Positions 45,749 to 55,702 are shown, counted from the stretch's first letter. The stretch is DNA of 64,000 nucleotides from Verrucomicrobiota bacterium (GCA_016200005.1 JACQFP010000007.1:37495-101494), one strand, 5' to 3'. Notes: a model not told the origin generated them from the sequence alone. Translations and numbers: made by a program.

Positions 45749-47902
45749 ATGGAAAATCCAAAAATTGCTCCGCCACCGGAAACCACACTGCACTTCCTCG
45801 ACTACTGGCGCATCATCCGAATCCGCAAGACCGTCATCCTGGCGGTGTTTCTGTTGGTGGTCATCACCGCCACCGTCGTGACCTATATCCTGCCCGTGTC
45901 TTACGCCAGTTCCGTCCGGATCAAGATTGAAGGCGAGGTCTCGGACATCAACCCCCTGACCGAACGGCAACCCAGGAGCGGCTACGATCCTTATATGCTC
46001 CAGACGGAGTTCGAGGTCATCCAATCGCAGGCGGTTCTCCCCAAAGTGATTGAGAACCTGGACCTCAACACGAAATGGGCGAAGCGCTATAACGCCGAAG
46101 GCCTCAAGCCCTCCGACTGCATGGCGATACTCAAACGGCGACTGGACGTCCGGCAATTCCGCAACACCAGCCTGATGGAGGTCAGGGTGTTCAGCGAAGA
46201 CCCGCGGGAAGCCGCCGTCATCGCCAATGAAATCGCCGAAGTTTATCGGAAGTATCGGACCGATGAACGGCAGAAATTGGCCGAGGGGGGGATAAAGGCC
46301 TTGCGAAAACAGTGGGATGACCAGAATGACAAGGTTAAGAAAGCGCAGGAGGAAGTGGACGGACTTCGCAAAGATCTGAAGATCTCCGATACCGATGCTG
46401 CGGGCAATGGTCCTTCATACACGTTGGAACCGATGATCTTGCAGCGTGACCAGGTCGCGCTGAGTGAAGCTGAGACCAAGTATATCGGGGTGGCTTCATT
46501 GATGACAAAGCTCATGCAATTGGATAAGTTGAAGCTCCGGCAAACCCTGCCCACCGCCATGCAGGACCTGGCTCTGAATGATCTGTTGAGTCGCTTGAAC
46601 ATGGCTGAACAACAGCTTGTCACCCAGAACAAAGACTACGGCCCGGAAAGCACCGAAATAAAAAGAACGACCGCCCTGGTCGAGAAGCTTAATACGCAAA
46701 TCGATGACCGGGTGGAGGGGATTCTCGAAGGCCTGAAGGTGCAATTGGCAAAGCAAAAAGCAGAAGTCGATAGTCTGTCAGCGAAGGTTGAAAACGCCAA
46801 GAAAACGGACATTGAGGTTGCGGAAAGAAGCCGCCCTTACTTCCAGGCAAAGCGGCTGCTGGAAAGCGAGATGAAATTCCGCGAAATGCTAAACTACAAA
46901 ATTGGATTGGAGACGACCGACGCGCTCCTTCCGAAAACCTCCATGGTGTCGATCGTGGACAAAGCTGAGCCGGCTTTGCGTCCCGTCAAACCCAACAAGC
47001 CCTTGAACATCATCCTCGGAATCATTGTGGGGCTGCTCGTCGGCGTCGGGTTGGCCTTCTTCATCGAGTATCTGGACACCAGCGTCAAAACGATTGACGA
47101 AGTGGAGCGATCCCTGCAAGCGCCGGTGCTGGGTGTCATTCCCCAGAACGTCGGCTACATCATCAACGAAGGCGCTGAAAGCCCGCACGCGGAAGCCTAT
47201 CGCGTCTTGCGCACCAACCTGCTCTTCGCCCGCAAGGACGACAAACTGACCGCCATTGTGGTCGTCAGCGCCGGGGCGGGTGAGGGAAAATCGACCACCG
47301 TCTTCAATCTGGCCACCGTGTTTGCGCAAAACGGCCAGCATGTCCTCCTTGTGGACTCCGACCTCCGCCGTCCGACCCTTCACAAAATCCTCGGGCTTTC
47401 CAACTCTGCTGGTCTGACCAATTACCTCTTAAAACAAAACACCCTGGAAGAAGTGATTCAGACCACCAGTATCCCGACCCTGGATTTTCTGCCCAGCGGC
47501 AAGTTGCCGAGCAGTTCCATGGGCATCTTGAACTCCAAGCAAATGGAGGATCTGGTGCGCGAGGTGAAGCAACGCTACGACTTTATCTTCTTTGATTCGC
47601 CGCCGATGATGGGATTAAGCGACGCCGCCATCCTGGCCAGTGAAATGGACCTGGCCATTCAAGTCGTGCAGTACCGCCGCTATCCGCAGCCGATGACCAT
47701 TCGCGCCAAGCAGATGGTCGAAAAAGTGGGCGGCAACCTGATTGGGATTGTGCTCAACAATATCAACATGTCCCAGGACGAGAATTACTATTACTACAGT
47801 GGTTACTACAGCGATTATTACTCCAAGAATGAAGAGACGGAGGTTGACGCCAAATCCACGCCCGGCAAAAAGGCCCAGCTTGAACTTAAACAAAAATATT
47901 AA
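45749..47902 (+). CDS. Polysaccharide biosynthesis tyrosine autokinase (Wzz-Wzc type)
   Basis: This 717-residue inner-membrane protein has a Wzz domain with transmembrane segments near 28-50 and 415-435 and a long periplasmic coiled coil between (about 150-360). The cytoplasmic BY-kinase domain shows Walker A AGAGEGKST (about 507-515), Walker A' LLVDSDLRRP and Walker B IFFDSPP (about 611). The C-terminus has a tyrosine cluster ENYYYYSGYYSDYY (about 678-692), the site of autophosphorylation in this family. It controls polymerisation and export of exopolysaccharide. No Shine-Dalgarno sequence precedes the ATG. Confidence 0.95.
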   Translation: MENPKIAPPPETTLHFLDYWRIIRIRKTVILAVFLLVVITATVVTYILPVSYASSVRIKIEGEVSDINPLTERQPRSGYDPYMLQTEFEVIQSQAVLPKVIENLDLNTKWAKRYNAEGLKPSDCMAILKRRLDVRQFRNTSLMEVRVFSEDPREAAVIANEIAEVYRKYRTDERQKLAEGGIKALRKQWDDQNDKVKKAQEEVDGLRKDLKISDTDAAGNGPSYTLEPMILQRDQVALSEAETKYIGVASLMTKLMQLDKLKLRQTLPTAMQDLALNDLLSRLNMAEQQLVTQNKDYGPESTEIKRTTALVEKLNTQIDDRVEGILEGLKVQLAKQKAEVDSLSAKVENAKKTDIEVAERSRPYFQAKRLLESEMKFREMLNYKIGLETTDALLPKTSMVSIVDKAEPALRPVKPNKPLNIILGIIVGLLVGVGLAFFIEYLDTSVKTIDEVERSLQAPVLGVIPQNVGYIINEGAESPHAEAYRVLRTNLLFARKDDKLTAIVVVSAGAGEGKSTTVFNLATVFAQNGQHVLLVDSDLRRPTLHKILGLSNSAGLTNYLLKQNTLEEVIQTTSIPTLDFLPSGKLPSSSMGILNSKQMEDLVREVKQRYDFIFFDSPPMMGLSDAAILASEMDLAIQVVQYRRYPQPMTIRAKQMVEKVGGNLIGIVLNNINMSQDENYYYYSGYYSDYYSKNEETEVDAKSTPGKKAQLELKQKY

Positions 47903-47930
47903 TTGCCTGCTTCCCACTCGCTATTGAATC

Positions 47931-48617
47931 ATGGCCACTATGAAATTGTTGCGGAAACTTTCCGGGCAGTGGATCCTTCTTTGTCCCCTGTTCCTCGCGG
48001 GCTTGCTGTTCAGCGGCTGCCAGACTGAGACACCCTCTGCGGACCCCTTTAGTGAAGTTCCTGCCGCGGATACACCTCCAGCCGAAAATGCGGTGCCCAC
48101 GCCCACTCCCGCCGCCCCGAGCAGTGCCGCACCCTCAGTCCGACTGCGGGTGGGGGATTCACTGACCATCACTTATCAGGATGCACCAACCAAAATGGAC
48201 CCATACGTCGGGCGGGTCAAGGACGACGGCAGCATCACGATATCCCCTTACAATCGAACTTTTATTGCGGCGGGAAAGAACGTGCGCGAGCTGGAGAAGG
48301 AGATTCATGACCTGTACGTGCCGCAGTATTTTCGCAACTTGACCGTAGTAATCACCACCGAAACTCTCTTTTTCACCGTTGATGGCGAGGTCAAGACTCC
48401 CAATCGATTTGGTTACGCCGGGCAAATGACCGTATTGCAGGCCATCGCCACGGCGGGCGGCTTCACCGACTATGCAAAGAAAACAAAGGTTCAAATCACG
48501 CGGGCTGATGGGAAGACCAAGGAAACCGTCAATTGCACCAAAGCCATTGCCCATCCGGAACTGGACCTGCCGATTTATCCGGGCGACAAGATTTACGTCC
48601 CACGCCGGCTTTTTTGA
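47931..48617 (+). CDS. Polysaccharide export lipoprotein (Wza-like, SLBB)
   Basis: The 228-residue protein has a lipoprotein signal with LFSGC (Cys about 27-28), a Pro/Ala-rich linker (35-65), the poly_export domain (about 68-150, LRVGDSLTITYQDAP) and an SLBB domain (about 150-225, VDGEVKTPNRFGY, AIATAGGFTDYA). It lies 28 bp after the autokinase gene and is the outer-membrane export partner in such clusters. A second ATG at 47940 is an alternative start. The stop overlaps the next gene by one base (TGATG). Confidence 0.92.
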   Translation: MATMKLLRKLSGQWILLCPLFLAGLLFSGCQTETPSADPFSEVPAADTPPAENAVPTPTPAAPSSAAPSVRLRVGDSLTITYQDAPTKMDPYVGRVKDDGSITISPYNRTFIAAGKNVRELEKEIHDLYVPQYFRNLTVVITTETLFFTVDGEVKTPNRFGYAGQMTVLQAIATAGGFTDYAKKTKVQITRADGKTKETVNCTKAIAHPELDLPIYPGDKIYVPRRLF

Positions 48618-49006
48618 TGATTCAACTTCAGATTCTTTCCGGCAAACAGGCGGGCACCCATCGGGTCGCCCGCCGTTTTCCTTTTCGTATTGGGCGCTCG
48701 TCCGCCGCCGACCTGTGTCTGGAGGAAGACGGGGTTTGGGATCAGCACCTCGAACTCGATTTGATCACGCCCGACGGATTTGTATTGACCGCCCACCCCA
48801 ACGCCCTCGTCGTTGTCAACTCGCAGCGGATTGAACAAGCCGTCCTTCGGAACGGCGACCTCATTGAAATGGGTTCGCTGAAGATGCGTTTCTGGTTGAG
48901 TGAAACGCGCCAGATCGGACTGCGATTTCGGGAAGGGCTCACTTGGTGCGCCCTGGTGCTGCTTGCGGTTGGCCAGGTTTGCCTGATTTACTGGCTGCTC
49001 CGTTAA
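48617..49006 (+). CDS. FHA-domain protein with C-terminal transmembrane helix
   Basis: This 129-residue protein has a forkhead-associated domain (about 4-95) with [13 protein letters not shown] and NGDLIEMG, and a C-terminal hydrophobic segment (about 108-126) that should anchor it in the membrane facing the cytoplasm. FHA domains bind phosphothreonine, so it may read kinase activity near the export complex. It is the last gene of the cluster, starting in the stop of the export lipoprotein gene, and its stop overlaps that of convergent purH (shared TTAA). Its 5' end contains a GC-rich hairpin, GGCGGGC/GCCCGCC, at about 48649-48671. Confidence 0.88.
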   Translation: MIQLQILSGKQAGTHRVARRFPFRIGRSSAADLCLEEDGVWDQHLELDLITPDGFVLTAHPNALVVVNSQRIEQAVLRNGDLIEMGSLKMRFWLSETRQIGLRFREGLTWCALVLLAVGQVCLIYWLLR

Positions 49007-50574
49007 TGTCGGAAATGCCGGACTCCGGTGAACGCCATTGCCAGGTTGCGCTCGTTGGCGGCGGCGATAACTTCCGCATCGCGCAGTGAGCCACCGGGTT
49101 GAATCGCCGCGCTCGCTCCCGCCTCCGCTGCGGCGATCAGTCCGTCGGGAAACGGAAAAAACGCATCACTGCATACCACACAGCCCACCAACGAGAGTTT
49201 CGCTTCCCCCGCCTTCCAGACCGCCACGCGGCTGGCGTCCACCCGGCTCATCTGTCCCGCACCGATGCCGAGGGTGCGGTCCGGCCCGACGTAAACGATG
49301 GCGTTGGATTTGACGTGCTTCACGACGCGCCACCCAAAAAGCATGGCTTGCAACTCGGCAGCGGTCGGCGGGCGGCGTGTGACCACCTTCAAGTCCGCCG
49401 CCGTGAGGCGCCTCACGTCTCGGGCCTGCATCAGAAAGGATTCCGCGCCGACACTGCGCACTTCCCACGGAGAAGCTGTCAGTGGCCTCTTCAACACGGT
49501 CAACAACCGCAGGTTTTTTTTCTTTTGCAACACCGCCAGTGCTTCACCCGTGAATTCCGGTGCCACAATCACCTCGCTGAAAATTTCGGCGATGGCCTCG
49601 GCGCAGGACAAGTCCAGCGGCTGATTCACCGCAATGATGCCACCGAACGGCGCTTGTTGATCAGTCGCGAAGGCCTTGTCCCAGGCTTCGCGCAAACTGT
49701 TCCCCTGCCCGACGCCGCACGGATTCATGTGTTTGAGGATGGCGAGCGTCGGTTGATCACTGGAAAACTCGGCGATTAAACTCGCGGCAGCCGTCAGATC
49801 GAGGATGTTATTGTAGGAAAGTTGCTTGCCGTGGAGTTGCTTGAAATAATCGTTGAACCGACCGTAAAGCGCTGCGGCTTGATGCGGGTTCTCACCATAG
49901 CGCAACAGTTGCACCTGCGGCGCCTCAATCCGCAACGTGGCCGGAAGCGGCGAGTCCGCGGCAGTCTCCGGCGAAGACCTCGCCCCGAACGCTTTCCCCA
50001 AGTGCGCGGCAATGGCGGCATCGTAGGCAGCGGTGCGGGCGAAAACGCGCGTCGCCAGCTTTCGCCGCAATTCCAGTGTCGTTTCGCCATTCGCTTTGAT
50101 TTGCGCCGCGACTTCGGCGTAGTCGGCTGGGTCGAGGACCACCGTTACGAACTCATGATTCTTGGCGGCGCTCCGCAGCATCGATGGACCGCCGATATCG
50201 ATGTTCTCAATTGCGTCGTGCAAAGAAACAGTGGGTTTGGCCACGGTTTGCTCGAACGGATAAAGGTTGACGACCACCAGATCAATCGGCCCGATGCCAT
50301 GCTGTTGGACAGCCGTTTCGTGACTCGTGTTGCCGCGCAAATAGAGCAGGCCGCCGTGAATTTTCGGATGAAGCGTCTTGACGCGACCATCCAGCATCTC
50401 CGGAAAGCCGGTGTAGTCGCTCAACTCGATGACCTTGAGGCCGCGCTCCCGCAGTGCCTTGGCGGTGCCGCCCGTGGAAACAATCTCGACGCCAGCGGCC
50501 ACTAAAACTTCGGCCAGGGGAACGAGTCCGGTCTTGTCAGAAACCGAAAGCAACGCGCGCTGAATCTTCGCCAT
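49003..50574 (-). CDS. purH: Bifunctional AICAR transformylase/IMP cyclohydrolase
   Basis: The 523-residue protein has the IMP cyclohydrolase (MGS) domain at 1-130 ([35 protein letters not shown]) and the AICAR transformylase domain beyond it, with [12 protein letters not shown] containing the catalytic Lys-His pair and [16 protein letters not shown] near the end. It carries out the last two steps of purine synthesis, using 10-formyl-tetrahydrofolate. FolD, which supplies that cofactor, is encoded upstream on the same strand. Complete and normal in length. Confidence 0.97.
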   Translation of the reverse strand: MAKIQRALLSVSDKTGLVPLAEVLVAAGVEIVSTGGTAKALRERGLKVIELSDYTGFPEMLDGRVKTLHPKIHGGLLYLRGNTSHETAVQQHGIGPIDLVVVNLYPFEQTVAKPTVSLHDAIENIDIGGPSMLRSAAKNHEFVTVVLDPADYAEVAAQIKANGETTLELRRKLATRVFARTAAYDAAIAAHLGKAFGARSSPETAADSPLPATLRIEAPQVQLLRYGENPHQAAALYGRFNDYFKQLHGKQLSYNNILDLTAAASLIAEFSSDQPTLAILKHMNPCGVGQGNSLREAWDKAFATDQQAPFGGIIAVNQPLDLSCAEAIAEIFSEVIVAPEFTGEALAVLQKKKNLRLLTVLKRPLTASPWEVRSVGAESFLMQARDVRRLTAADLKVVTRRPPTAAELQAMLFGWRVVKHVKSNAIVYVGPDRTLGIGAGQMSRVDASRVAVWKAGEAKLSLVGCVVCSDAFFPFPDGLIAAAEAGASAAIQPGGSLRDAEVIAAANERNLAMAFTGVRHFRH

Positions 50575-50781
50575 AATTCGCGGCTAAAATCCTCCAGATG
50601 CACCGCGCGAGTCAACCGGTAAAACTGACAGCCTCCCTGAGATCCGTGAAATCATGCCAATGCCGGTTTCTATTGACGGCCCAAACCCGGGGCGTGACCA
50701 ACGCCTCCTCCGCAGCGGCAGGTCGTCTCCGCACGTTGGGGATGGTGGCAAGGCGAGTCGCGACAGCATGGTCCTTCGCCG

Positions 50782-51552
50782 TCAATGGGCGGGCAGGTTC
50801 AATGTCTGACCGACCCGCAGCCGTCGGGCGTCCACACCGGGGTTGGCGGCCATGAGCGCCGTCACGGAGACACCATACTTTTTCGCGATGACGGTGGGCG
50901 TTTCACCCGCCCTCACCGAATGGGTTTTCGTCGTTGTGATCGCGGGTCGGGGCGCGGTTGCCGTGAGATTGGACTGGACTGTTGGGACACGGCTGATCGG
51001 CTGCGTGACGGATGAATTATTCGGCGCAAGTGGTGACGGAGCAGAGTTCGGTTGATTCGTCGCCGCCGGACTCCGGCCCTCGTAATTAGCCAGCTTGCGC
51101 TTCAATTCCGCGTTCTCCGTTTCGAGCGTGTGCAGACGTTCAAGGTCGCGCTGCATCGCTTGGGATACCGGCCCGATGGACACGGTTTTAGCCAGCTCCT
51201 GTTTGCAAGTGTTGACGTGTTCGAGGACCGGTTTGGCGTAATCCGACTGCGGGCGCAGCCGCAGGAATCTATCGTAGTGATAAATGGCCGCCGCGTAATC
51301 ATTTTCCTTCTGTTCAAACAGCAGGGCGAGCTCGAAGTGGGCCGACGCCGAACGCGGATTGGCCTCCAGGGCCTTCTCGAACGACTCGATGGCGCCCTTG
51401 TAGTCCAGGCTGTTGATCCGTTTCTTGCCGGTGAGGAAGTGCGGTTCCTTCTGCTCATCCAACTGGCTTTCGACCGACGGGAAGCAACCCGTCAATGCGA
51501 GGCACAGAAAAAACAAAAGGATACCGGCGGGCGGCACGCGTGAAAAAATCAT
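50782..51552 (-). CDS. TPR and LysM domain lipoprotein
   Basis: The 256-residue product has a lipoprotein signal with ALTGC (Cys23), two TPR units (about 38-105: YKGAIESFEKALEANPRSASA and the following), a coiled-coil stretch (about 133-155), a Pro/Ser/Thr-rich linker and a C-terminal LysM domain (about 212-256: HSVRAGETPTVIAKKYGVSV). LysM binds peptidoglycan, so it probably bridges outer membrane or inner membrane and wall. It is in line with the genes upstream, 79 bp after the membrane-protein gene. Confidence 0.88.
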   Translation of the reverse strand: MIFSRVPPAGILLFFLCLALTGCFPSVESQLDEQKEPHFLTGKKRINSLDYKGAIESFEKALEANPRSASAHFELALLFEQKENDYAAAIYHYDRFLRLRPQSDYAKPVLEHVNTCKQELAKTVSIGPVSQAMQRDLERLHTLETENAELKRKLANYEGRSPAATNQPNSAPSPLAPNNSSVTQPISRVPTVQSNLTATAPRPAITTTKTHSVRAGETPTVIAKKYGVSVTALMAANPGVDARRLRVGQTLNLPAH

Positions 51553-51631
51553 GTTGCGAACCTAAACGAACCGACACCAACACGCAATGCCGTGTTGATC
51601 GGAAAAGCGGCCGGCATTGTGCACGGGGCGG

Positions 51632-52522
51632 TCAGTCGCCAGTGGTTGGCTGGCCGGTTCCCGGAGGCGCGACCACAAAGGGGTTGGCCTTGCCGGTCAG
51701 GCGCGCGCCGCGGCGCGGCAGACACAACGTGCTGAACAATAAATAAAGCCAGCCCACCACAATATGCAATCCGGCGCCGAGGCCCAGCCGGACGGGATCG
51801 ATCAGATTCAACCCGTAGAAAAAAATTGCCGTCGTCATGAGCAATGCCCCCGGCAGCAACGCCGCCGCCGCCAGTTTCCAACTTTCCGCGAGTCTTAAAT
51901 CCCGGTCCGCGTAGAGGGCAATGATCCAGGCCGGCACACAATAAAGCGTGGCCAGCCCCCACCAGTTCACGATCAAAACCAACACCGTGAGCATAAAAAT
52001 GAAGGCCATGAGGGCCGGTTTCCACGCGCCCCACCACGGCTCCAGCTCCGTCCGATTCAGCGCCACCACCCAGCCTGCGGGATATTGGACGGTGAGACAG
52101 CCCGGCAGCGAACAGATTCTGAAATCGGCCTTTCCCAATTCCACCTGCACATGCGCCGAGCGGCCGACCGTGCCGCTGTGATTCAAGTCCACGACGAAGG
52201 CCAGAAAAATCCCTTCCGCCAGCAGCGCGGGCGAATTGCTCCGCCAAAAAAGTAGTCCGTTGTGGATGTCGCCTTGCGGCGGGAGTTGATTGATCGCCTC
52301 CTCGACGGTCGGAAACCAGTCCGTCCGCACAAACAAAACCACGGTGGTTGCCGCCAGCAAAGCCACGATCAGTTGCCAGCAGCAGAGCGTCCCCAGCGAC
52401 GCCTGCGCGAAGGCCGCCACCCCGCGCGGCGTCAGCGGTTGCCACGCCGGGGGCGAAGGTTGCGTCTCGACTGCCGAATGTTGAACGTGGCCAGATTGGG
52501 ATTCGTCATTCGTCATTCGCAA
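51632..52522 (-). CDS. Multi-pass membrane protein of unknown function
   Basis: A 296-residue protein with hydrophobic segments near residues 47-65, 97-112, 168-187, 190-205, 218-238 and 245-268, and a Pro-rich N-terminal tail (20-33). The region between the second and third segments has a paired CSLPGC motif, possibly a disulfide outside the membrane. I do not recognise the family. It lies 10 bp downstream of the DUF6941-like gene and is probably in an operon with folD. A start further downstream is possible, as the first 20 residues are hydrophilic and variable-looking. Confidence 0.7.
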   Translation of the reverse strand: MRMTNDESQSGHVQHSAVETQPSPPAWQPLTPRGVAAFAQASLGTLCCWQLIVALLAATTVVLFVRTDWFPTVEEAINQLPPQGDIHNGLLFWRSNSPALLAEGIFLAFVVDLNHSGTVGRSAHVQVELGKADFRICSLPGCLTVQYPAGWVVALNRTELEPWWGAWKPALMAFIFMLTVLVLIVNWWGLATLYCVPAWIIALYADRDLRLAESWKLAAAALLPGALLMTTAIFFYGLNLIDPVRLGLGAGLHIVVGWLYLLFSTLCLPRRGARLTGKANPFVVAPPGTGQPTTGD

Positions 52523-52532
52523 GGGAACAAGC

Positions 52533-52976
52533 TCAGCCGGGCGGTGCCGGCGTCGCCGCTGGCGGTTGTTTGGTATCGGGCGGCGGCGCCACGACGACCG
52601 AGAGCGGGTAGCGCAGCTTCATGACATCGTCCACCAGCACTTCGACAAAATACACACCGGCCATTTTGAATTCCACCTGTCCGAACAAAGAAACGTTGGT
52701 GGCATGGAACATCGCGTCCTGCAACGCAAACTTCACCTCGCTTTTGCGCAACACGGTTGTCTGGTCCGGCGCGATCAACCGCACGCTCTCCGTGAATTGT
52801 CCCACGCCCGCCGTCCAGCGATTGAACACCATCAGTTTGAGCGCCGTGATCGGCACCTGCGGCACACGGATGAAATTGATGATGCCGACGAGAAAAAAAT
52901 TACCGTTGATTTCCTGGCGAACCTCTTCGCACAGCAGCGAGCATTGCAAGTCAGGCAGGATACGGGTGGGTTGCAT
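52533..52976 (-). CDS. DUF6941-like protein
   Basis: A 147-residue protein beginning ILPDLQCSLLCEEVRQEING and NFFLVGIINFIRVP, which I associate with DUF6941. The central part is beta-rich (ESVRLIAPDQTTVLRKSEV and so on), ending FVEVLVDDVMKLRYPLSVV, followed by a Pro/Ala tail (132-147). No signal peptide. Function unknown. It follows folD by 28 bp. Confidence 0.75.
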   Translation of the reverse strand: MQPTRILPDLQCSLLCEEVRQEINGNFFLVGIINFIRVPQVPITALKLMVFNRWTAGVGQFTESVRLIAPDQTTVLRKSEVKFALQDAMFHATNVSLFGQVEFKMAGVYFVEVLVDDVMKLRYPLSVVVAPPPDTKQPPAATPAPPG

Positions 52977-53004
52977 ATTTTCTTAGTCCATTCTGAAATT
53001 CCAG

Positions 53005-53901
53005 TTAACCAACCTCGCCGGTGGCCAGTTCGGCGGCACGAACAGTGTTTTTCATCAACATCGCAATCGTCATCGGTCCGACGCCGCCCGGGTTGGGGGT
53101 GATCTTGCCGGCCAGCGGTTGTACCCGCGCAAAATCCACATCCCCAACCAGCCGGTAGCCGCTCGCGGCCTGCGGATCGTTGACGCGATTGACGCCCACG
53201 TCCACCACCACTGCGCCTGGTTTCACCATGTCCGCCTTTACAAATTCCGCCACGCCCATCGCGGCGATCACGATGTCCGCCCGCCGGCAATGCGTGGCCA
53301 GGTCGCGCGTTCGCGAATGGCAGAGCGTCACTGTAGCGTCGGCGTGCCGGCCCTTCTGGCACAGCATCGCCGCCATCGGTTTGCCGACGATGTTGCCGCG
53401 ACCCAGGATCACCACGTCCGCGCCTTCAATTTTTACCTGCGACCGGATCAACAACTCGCGCACCCCCGCCGGCGTGCAGGGCCAGAAACCGGTGGGATCG
53501 CCCAACAGCAATTTGCCTACGTTGACCGGATGAAATCCATCGACATCTTTTTTCGGCAACACCGTCGAGTAAACCACCGTGGCGCGAATGTGCGGCGGCA
53601 GGGGCGCTTGCACCAGAATTCCATGAACGCGCTCATCGACATTCAAGCGGCTCAACAGCGCGAGCAATTCAGCTTCTTCCGTCGCTTCCGGCAAAACGTG
53701 GGTCTCGGAAAAAATTCCCAGTTGAGCGCACGCTTTTTCTTTTCTGCCGACGTACACTTTCGACGCCGGATCTTCGCCGACGCGCACGAAAGCCAGTCCG
53801 GGTTGAACGCCGCCGGCTTTTAAGGCAGCCATCCGTTGGCTTGTCTCGGTGTGGATTTGCCCGGCGATGGCCCGCCCATCGATGAGATTCGTGAGCGGCA
53901 T
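53005..53901 (-). CDS. folD: Methylenetetrahydrofolate dehydrogenase/cyclohydrolase
   Basis: The 298-residue protein shows the FolD motifs: VGEDPASKVYVGRKEKA with the catalytic lysine, GILVQAPLPPHI, DVDGFHPVNVGKL, CTPAGVRELL, VILGRGNIVGKPMA for NADP binding and GAVVVDVGVNR. The final segment PNPGGVGPMTIAMLMKNT is complete. It interconverts 5,10-methylene- and 10-formyl-tetrahydrofolate, the cofactor of PurH encoded downstream. Its ATG overlaps the stop of the preceding SH3 gene. Confidence 0.97.
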   Translation of the reverse strand: MPLTNLIDGRAIAGQIHTETSQRMAALKAGGVQPGLAFVRVGEDPASKVYVGRKEKACAQLGIFSETHVLPEATEEAELLALLSRLNVDERVHGILVQAPLPPHIRATVVYSTVLPKKDVDGFHPVNVGKLLLGDPTGFWPCTPAGVRELLIRSQVKIEGADVVILGRGNIVGKPMAAMLCQKGRHADATVTLCHSRTRDLATHCRRADIVIAAMGVAEFVKADMVKPGAVVVDVGVNRVNDPQAASGYRLVGDVDFARVQPLAGKITPNPGGVGPMTIAMLMKNTVRAAELATGEVG

Positions 53902-54992
53902 CACTCCACAACGTGAATCTTCTGGATGGTGATGACCGGCGTGTTGGTCCAGCGTTCGTCAAGCCCTTCTTCACCCGTGACGACAATTCTCAATCCGTTG
54001 TAGGGCTTGAGCACAAGGTTCGTGGTGGGTGAGTAAAGATAATTGATCGTTCTTCCCGTGTCCGGACTGACGAGCCGGTAGTGGGAAGGCGCTTGAATGC
54101 TCACCGTGCCGCGCACAATACCTTCCCGTTCCACGATGCGCGGCGGCAGCGGCTCTTCTTCCTTTTCAGGCGGCGCGGGCGTCGCTGCCGGCGGTTCTGT
54201 GGCCGGCGCAGGAGTGGCAGTCGCAGGCGCCGGCGCGGGCGTTTCAACGACGGGTGCCACGGCCGGTGGCGTCTCCACCTTCGCCGTTTCCGTCGCGGGC
54301 GCAGGTGCCGCCGGTGGGGGCTCTGCCGCGGCCACTACAGTTGGCTTTGCTGTCAACAAATGCGCCGCGACAAAGGCGTAGGCGTTGGTGGGCGCATCAA
54401 TTTCCAGCCATTCATTCTTGGCGCCTGCTTGCTTGACCGTTTCGCCTCGCTGCAGCAATCCGACCACACTGTAATTTTCCCCCGGCCCGCTGCGCACATT
54501 CAATTTGGCGGGCAACACGGTCTTATTCGTCGCGTCCACGAACGAACCGTGAACCCAGACATGAGCGCTCGTTGGAAAAGCGATGCGCGCCCATCTGGCT
54601 GGCTCGTCCTGCTTCGGTTTCTTGAGGGTGATTTCTTCCAGCACCGTAACGTTGTCGCCCAGGTTGAGATGGGTGACGACTTCGCTGTTGATGGCGGCCC
54701 GGCCGCGCACGTTGACGTTTCTTTGACTGACCACCGCCGGGCCTGGCGGAAGTGCGGGCGCGGGGCTTTGAACGGCGGCGGTCTTCTTGGTCGTCGCTGC
54801 TTTTTTCTTCTTTGCCGCGGGTTTCTTGGGCACCGGCTGCGCTGCCGGTGCGTTGGTCGGCGCCGCTGTGACTGCTGGCGCCGGCACGGCGGTGGTGACT
54901 GGCGCCGGCGATGGTTGAGTCGTCGCCGCTGGTTGGGCGATCACGCCCGAGGAAAGCATCATGGTCAATAGCAACCCGTATTTTGTTTTCAT
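53901..54992 (-). CDS. Secreted SH3b-domain protein
   Basis: The 363-residue protein has a signal peptide (1-19), an Ala/Pro/Lys-rich stretch (20-85) and two bacterial SH3 domains (about 90-155, VVSQRNVNVRGRAAINSEV; about 158-220, AKLNVRSGPGENYSVVGLLQ). An Ala/Pro-rich linker (225-285) and a C-terminal domain (about 290-363) follow, the latter with VSIQAPSHYRLVSPDTG. SH3b domains often bind cell-wall peptides. It overlaps the upstream synthase gene by four bases and folD downstream, so all are cotranscribed. Confidence 0.85.
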   Translation of the reverse strand: MKTKYGLLLTMMLSSGVIAQPAATTQPSPAPVTTAVPAPAVTAAPTNAPAAQPVPKKPAAKKKKAATTKKTAAVQSPAPALPPGPAVVSQRNVNVRGRAAINSEVVTHLNLGDNVTVLEEITLKKPKQDEPARWARIAFPTSAHVWVHGSFVDATNKTVLPAKLNVRSGPGENYSVVGLLQRGETVKQAGAKNEWLEIDAPTNAYAFVAAHLLTAKPTVVAAAEPPPAAPAPATETAKVETPPAVAPVVETPAPAPATATPAPATEPPAATPAPPEKEEEPLPPRIVEREGIVRGTVSIQAPSHYRLVSPDTGRTINYLYSPTTNLVLKPYNGLRIVVTGEEGLDERWTNTPVITIQKIHVVE

Positions 54993-55702
54993 ATCTTGGG
55001 AAGTAGAGATTTAATCTCCGGTTCTGTCAATGTCCGCCATTTGCCGCTGGGCAATTCGCCGAGCTTGATCTTTCCGATCTGTGTGCGCTGCAACCGGCGG
55101 ACCGTCAAGCCTTGCGATTCAAACAGCCGCCGTACTTCGCGATTCTTGCCTTCGGCCAGTTCCAGTTCCACCAGGCTCTGGGAATTGTTGACCGCCAACA
55201 GCCGGGCATTCTGCGCCTGCAATTTTTCCCCCGCGTGCGTCACGCCGCGCGTGAACTGGCCCAACATCCCGGGCGCCACGCGCCCTTCCACCGTCGCGAG
55301 GTATTTTTTGCGGACGCCGTAACGCGGATGCGTCAGCCGCAAACTGAACTGTCCGTCGTTCGTCAGAAAAAGCAATCCTTCACTCTCATAGTCCAGCCGC
55401 CCCACGGAGGAGAGGTTGTTCCATTCCTTTGGGAGCAGATCGCCGATCGTCCGACGTTTCCATTCATCCTGTTTCGAGCAGACGTAACCGCGCGGTTTGT
55501 TGAGGGCGACGTAAAGCTTCCGCTTCGCGCGGAGCGGGCTTCCGTCCACCGCAACCTGGTCCTGGTCGGAATCAACCTTGCTGCCCAGCTCGCGGATGGT
55601 CTGGCCGTTGACCGACACCCGGCCGGCGAGGATGATTTGCTCGCTGGCGCGACGGGAGGCCACGCCGGCTTCGGCCAGAAATTTTTGCAGACGAACTTTC
55701 AA
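54989..55702 (-). CDS. Pseudouridine synthase, RsuA/RluB family
   Basis: A 237-residue enzyme with an N-terminal S4 RNA-binding domain (1-60, RLQKFLAEAGVASRRASE) and the synthase domain with SVGRLDYESEGLLFLTNDG, where Asp104 is the catalytic residue, and KNREVRRLFESQGLTVRRLQ near the end. The family makes pseudouridine in 23S rRNA (RluB) or 16S rRNA (RsuA); the motif details favour RluB but I would not insist. It is the first gene of a tight minus-strand run leading to purH. Confidence 0.92.
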   Translation of the reverse strand: MKVRLQKFLAEAGVASRRASEQIILAGRVSVNGQTIRELGSKVDSDQDQVAVDGSPLRAKRKLYVALNKPRGYVCSKQDEWKRRTIGDLLPKEWNNLSSVGRLDYESEGLLFLTNDGQFSLRLTHPRYGVRKKYLATVEGRVAPGMLGQFTRGVTHAGEKLQAQNARLLAVNNSQSLVELELAEGKNREVRRLFESQGLTVRRLQRTQIGKIKLGELPSGKWRTLTEPEIKSLLPKI

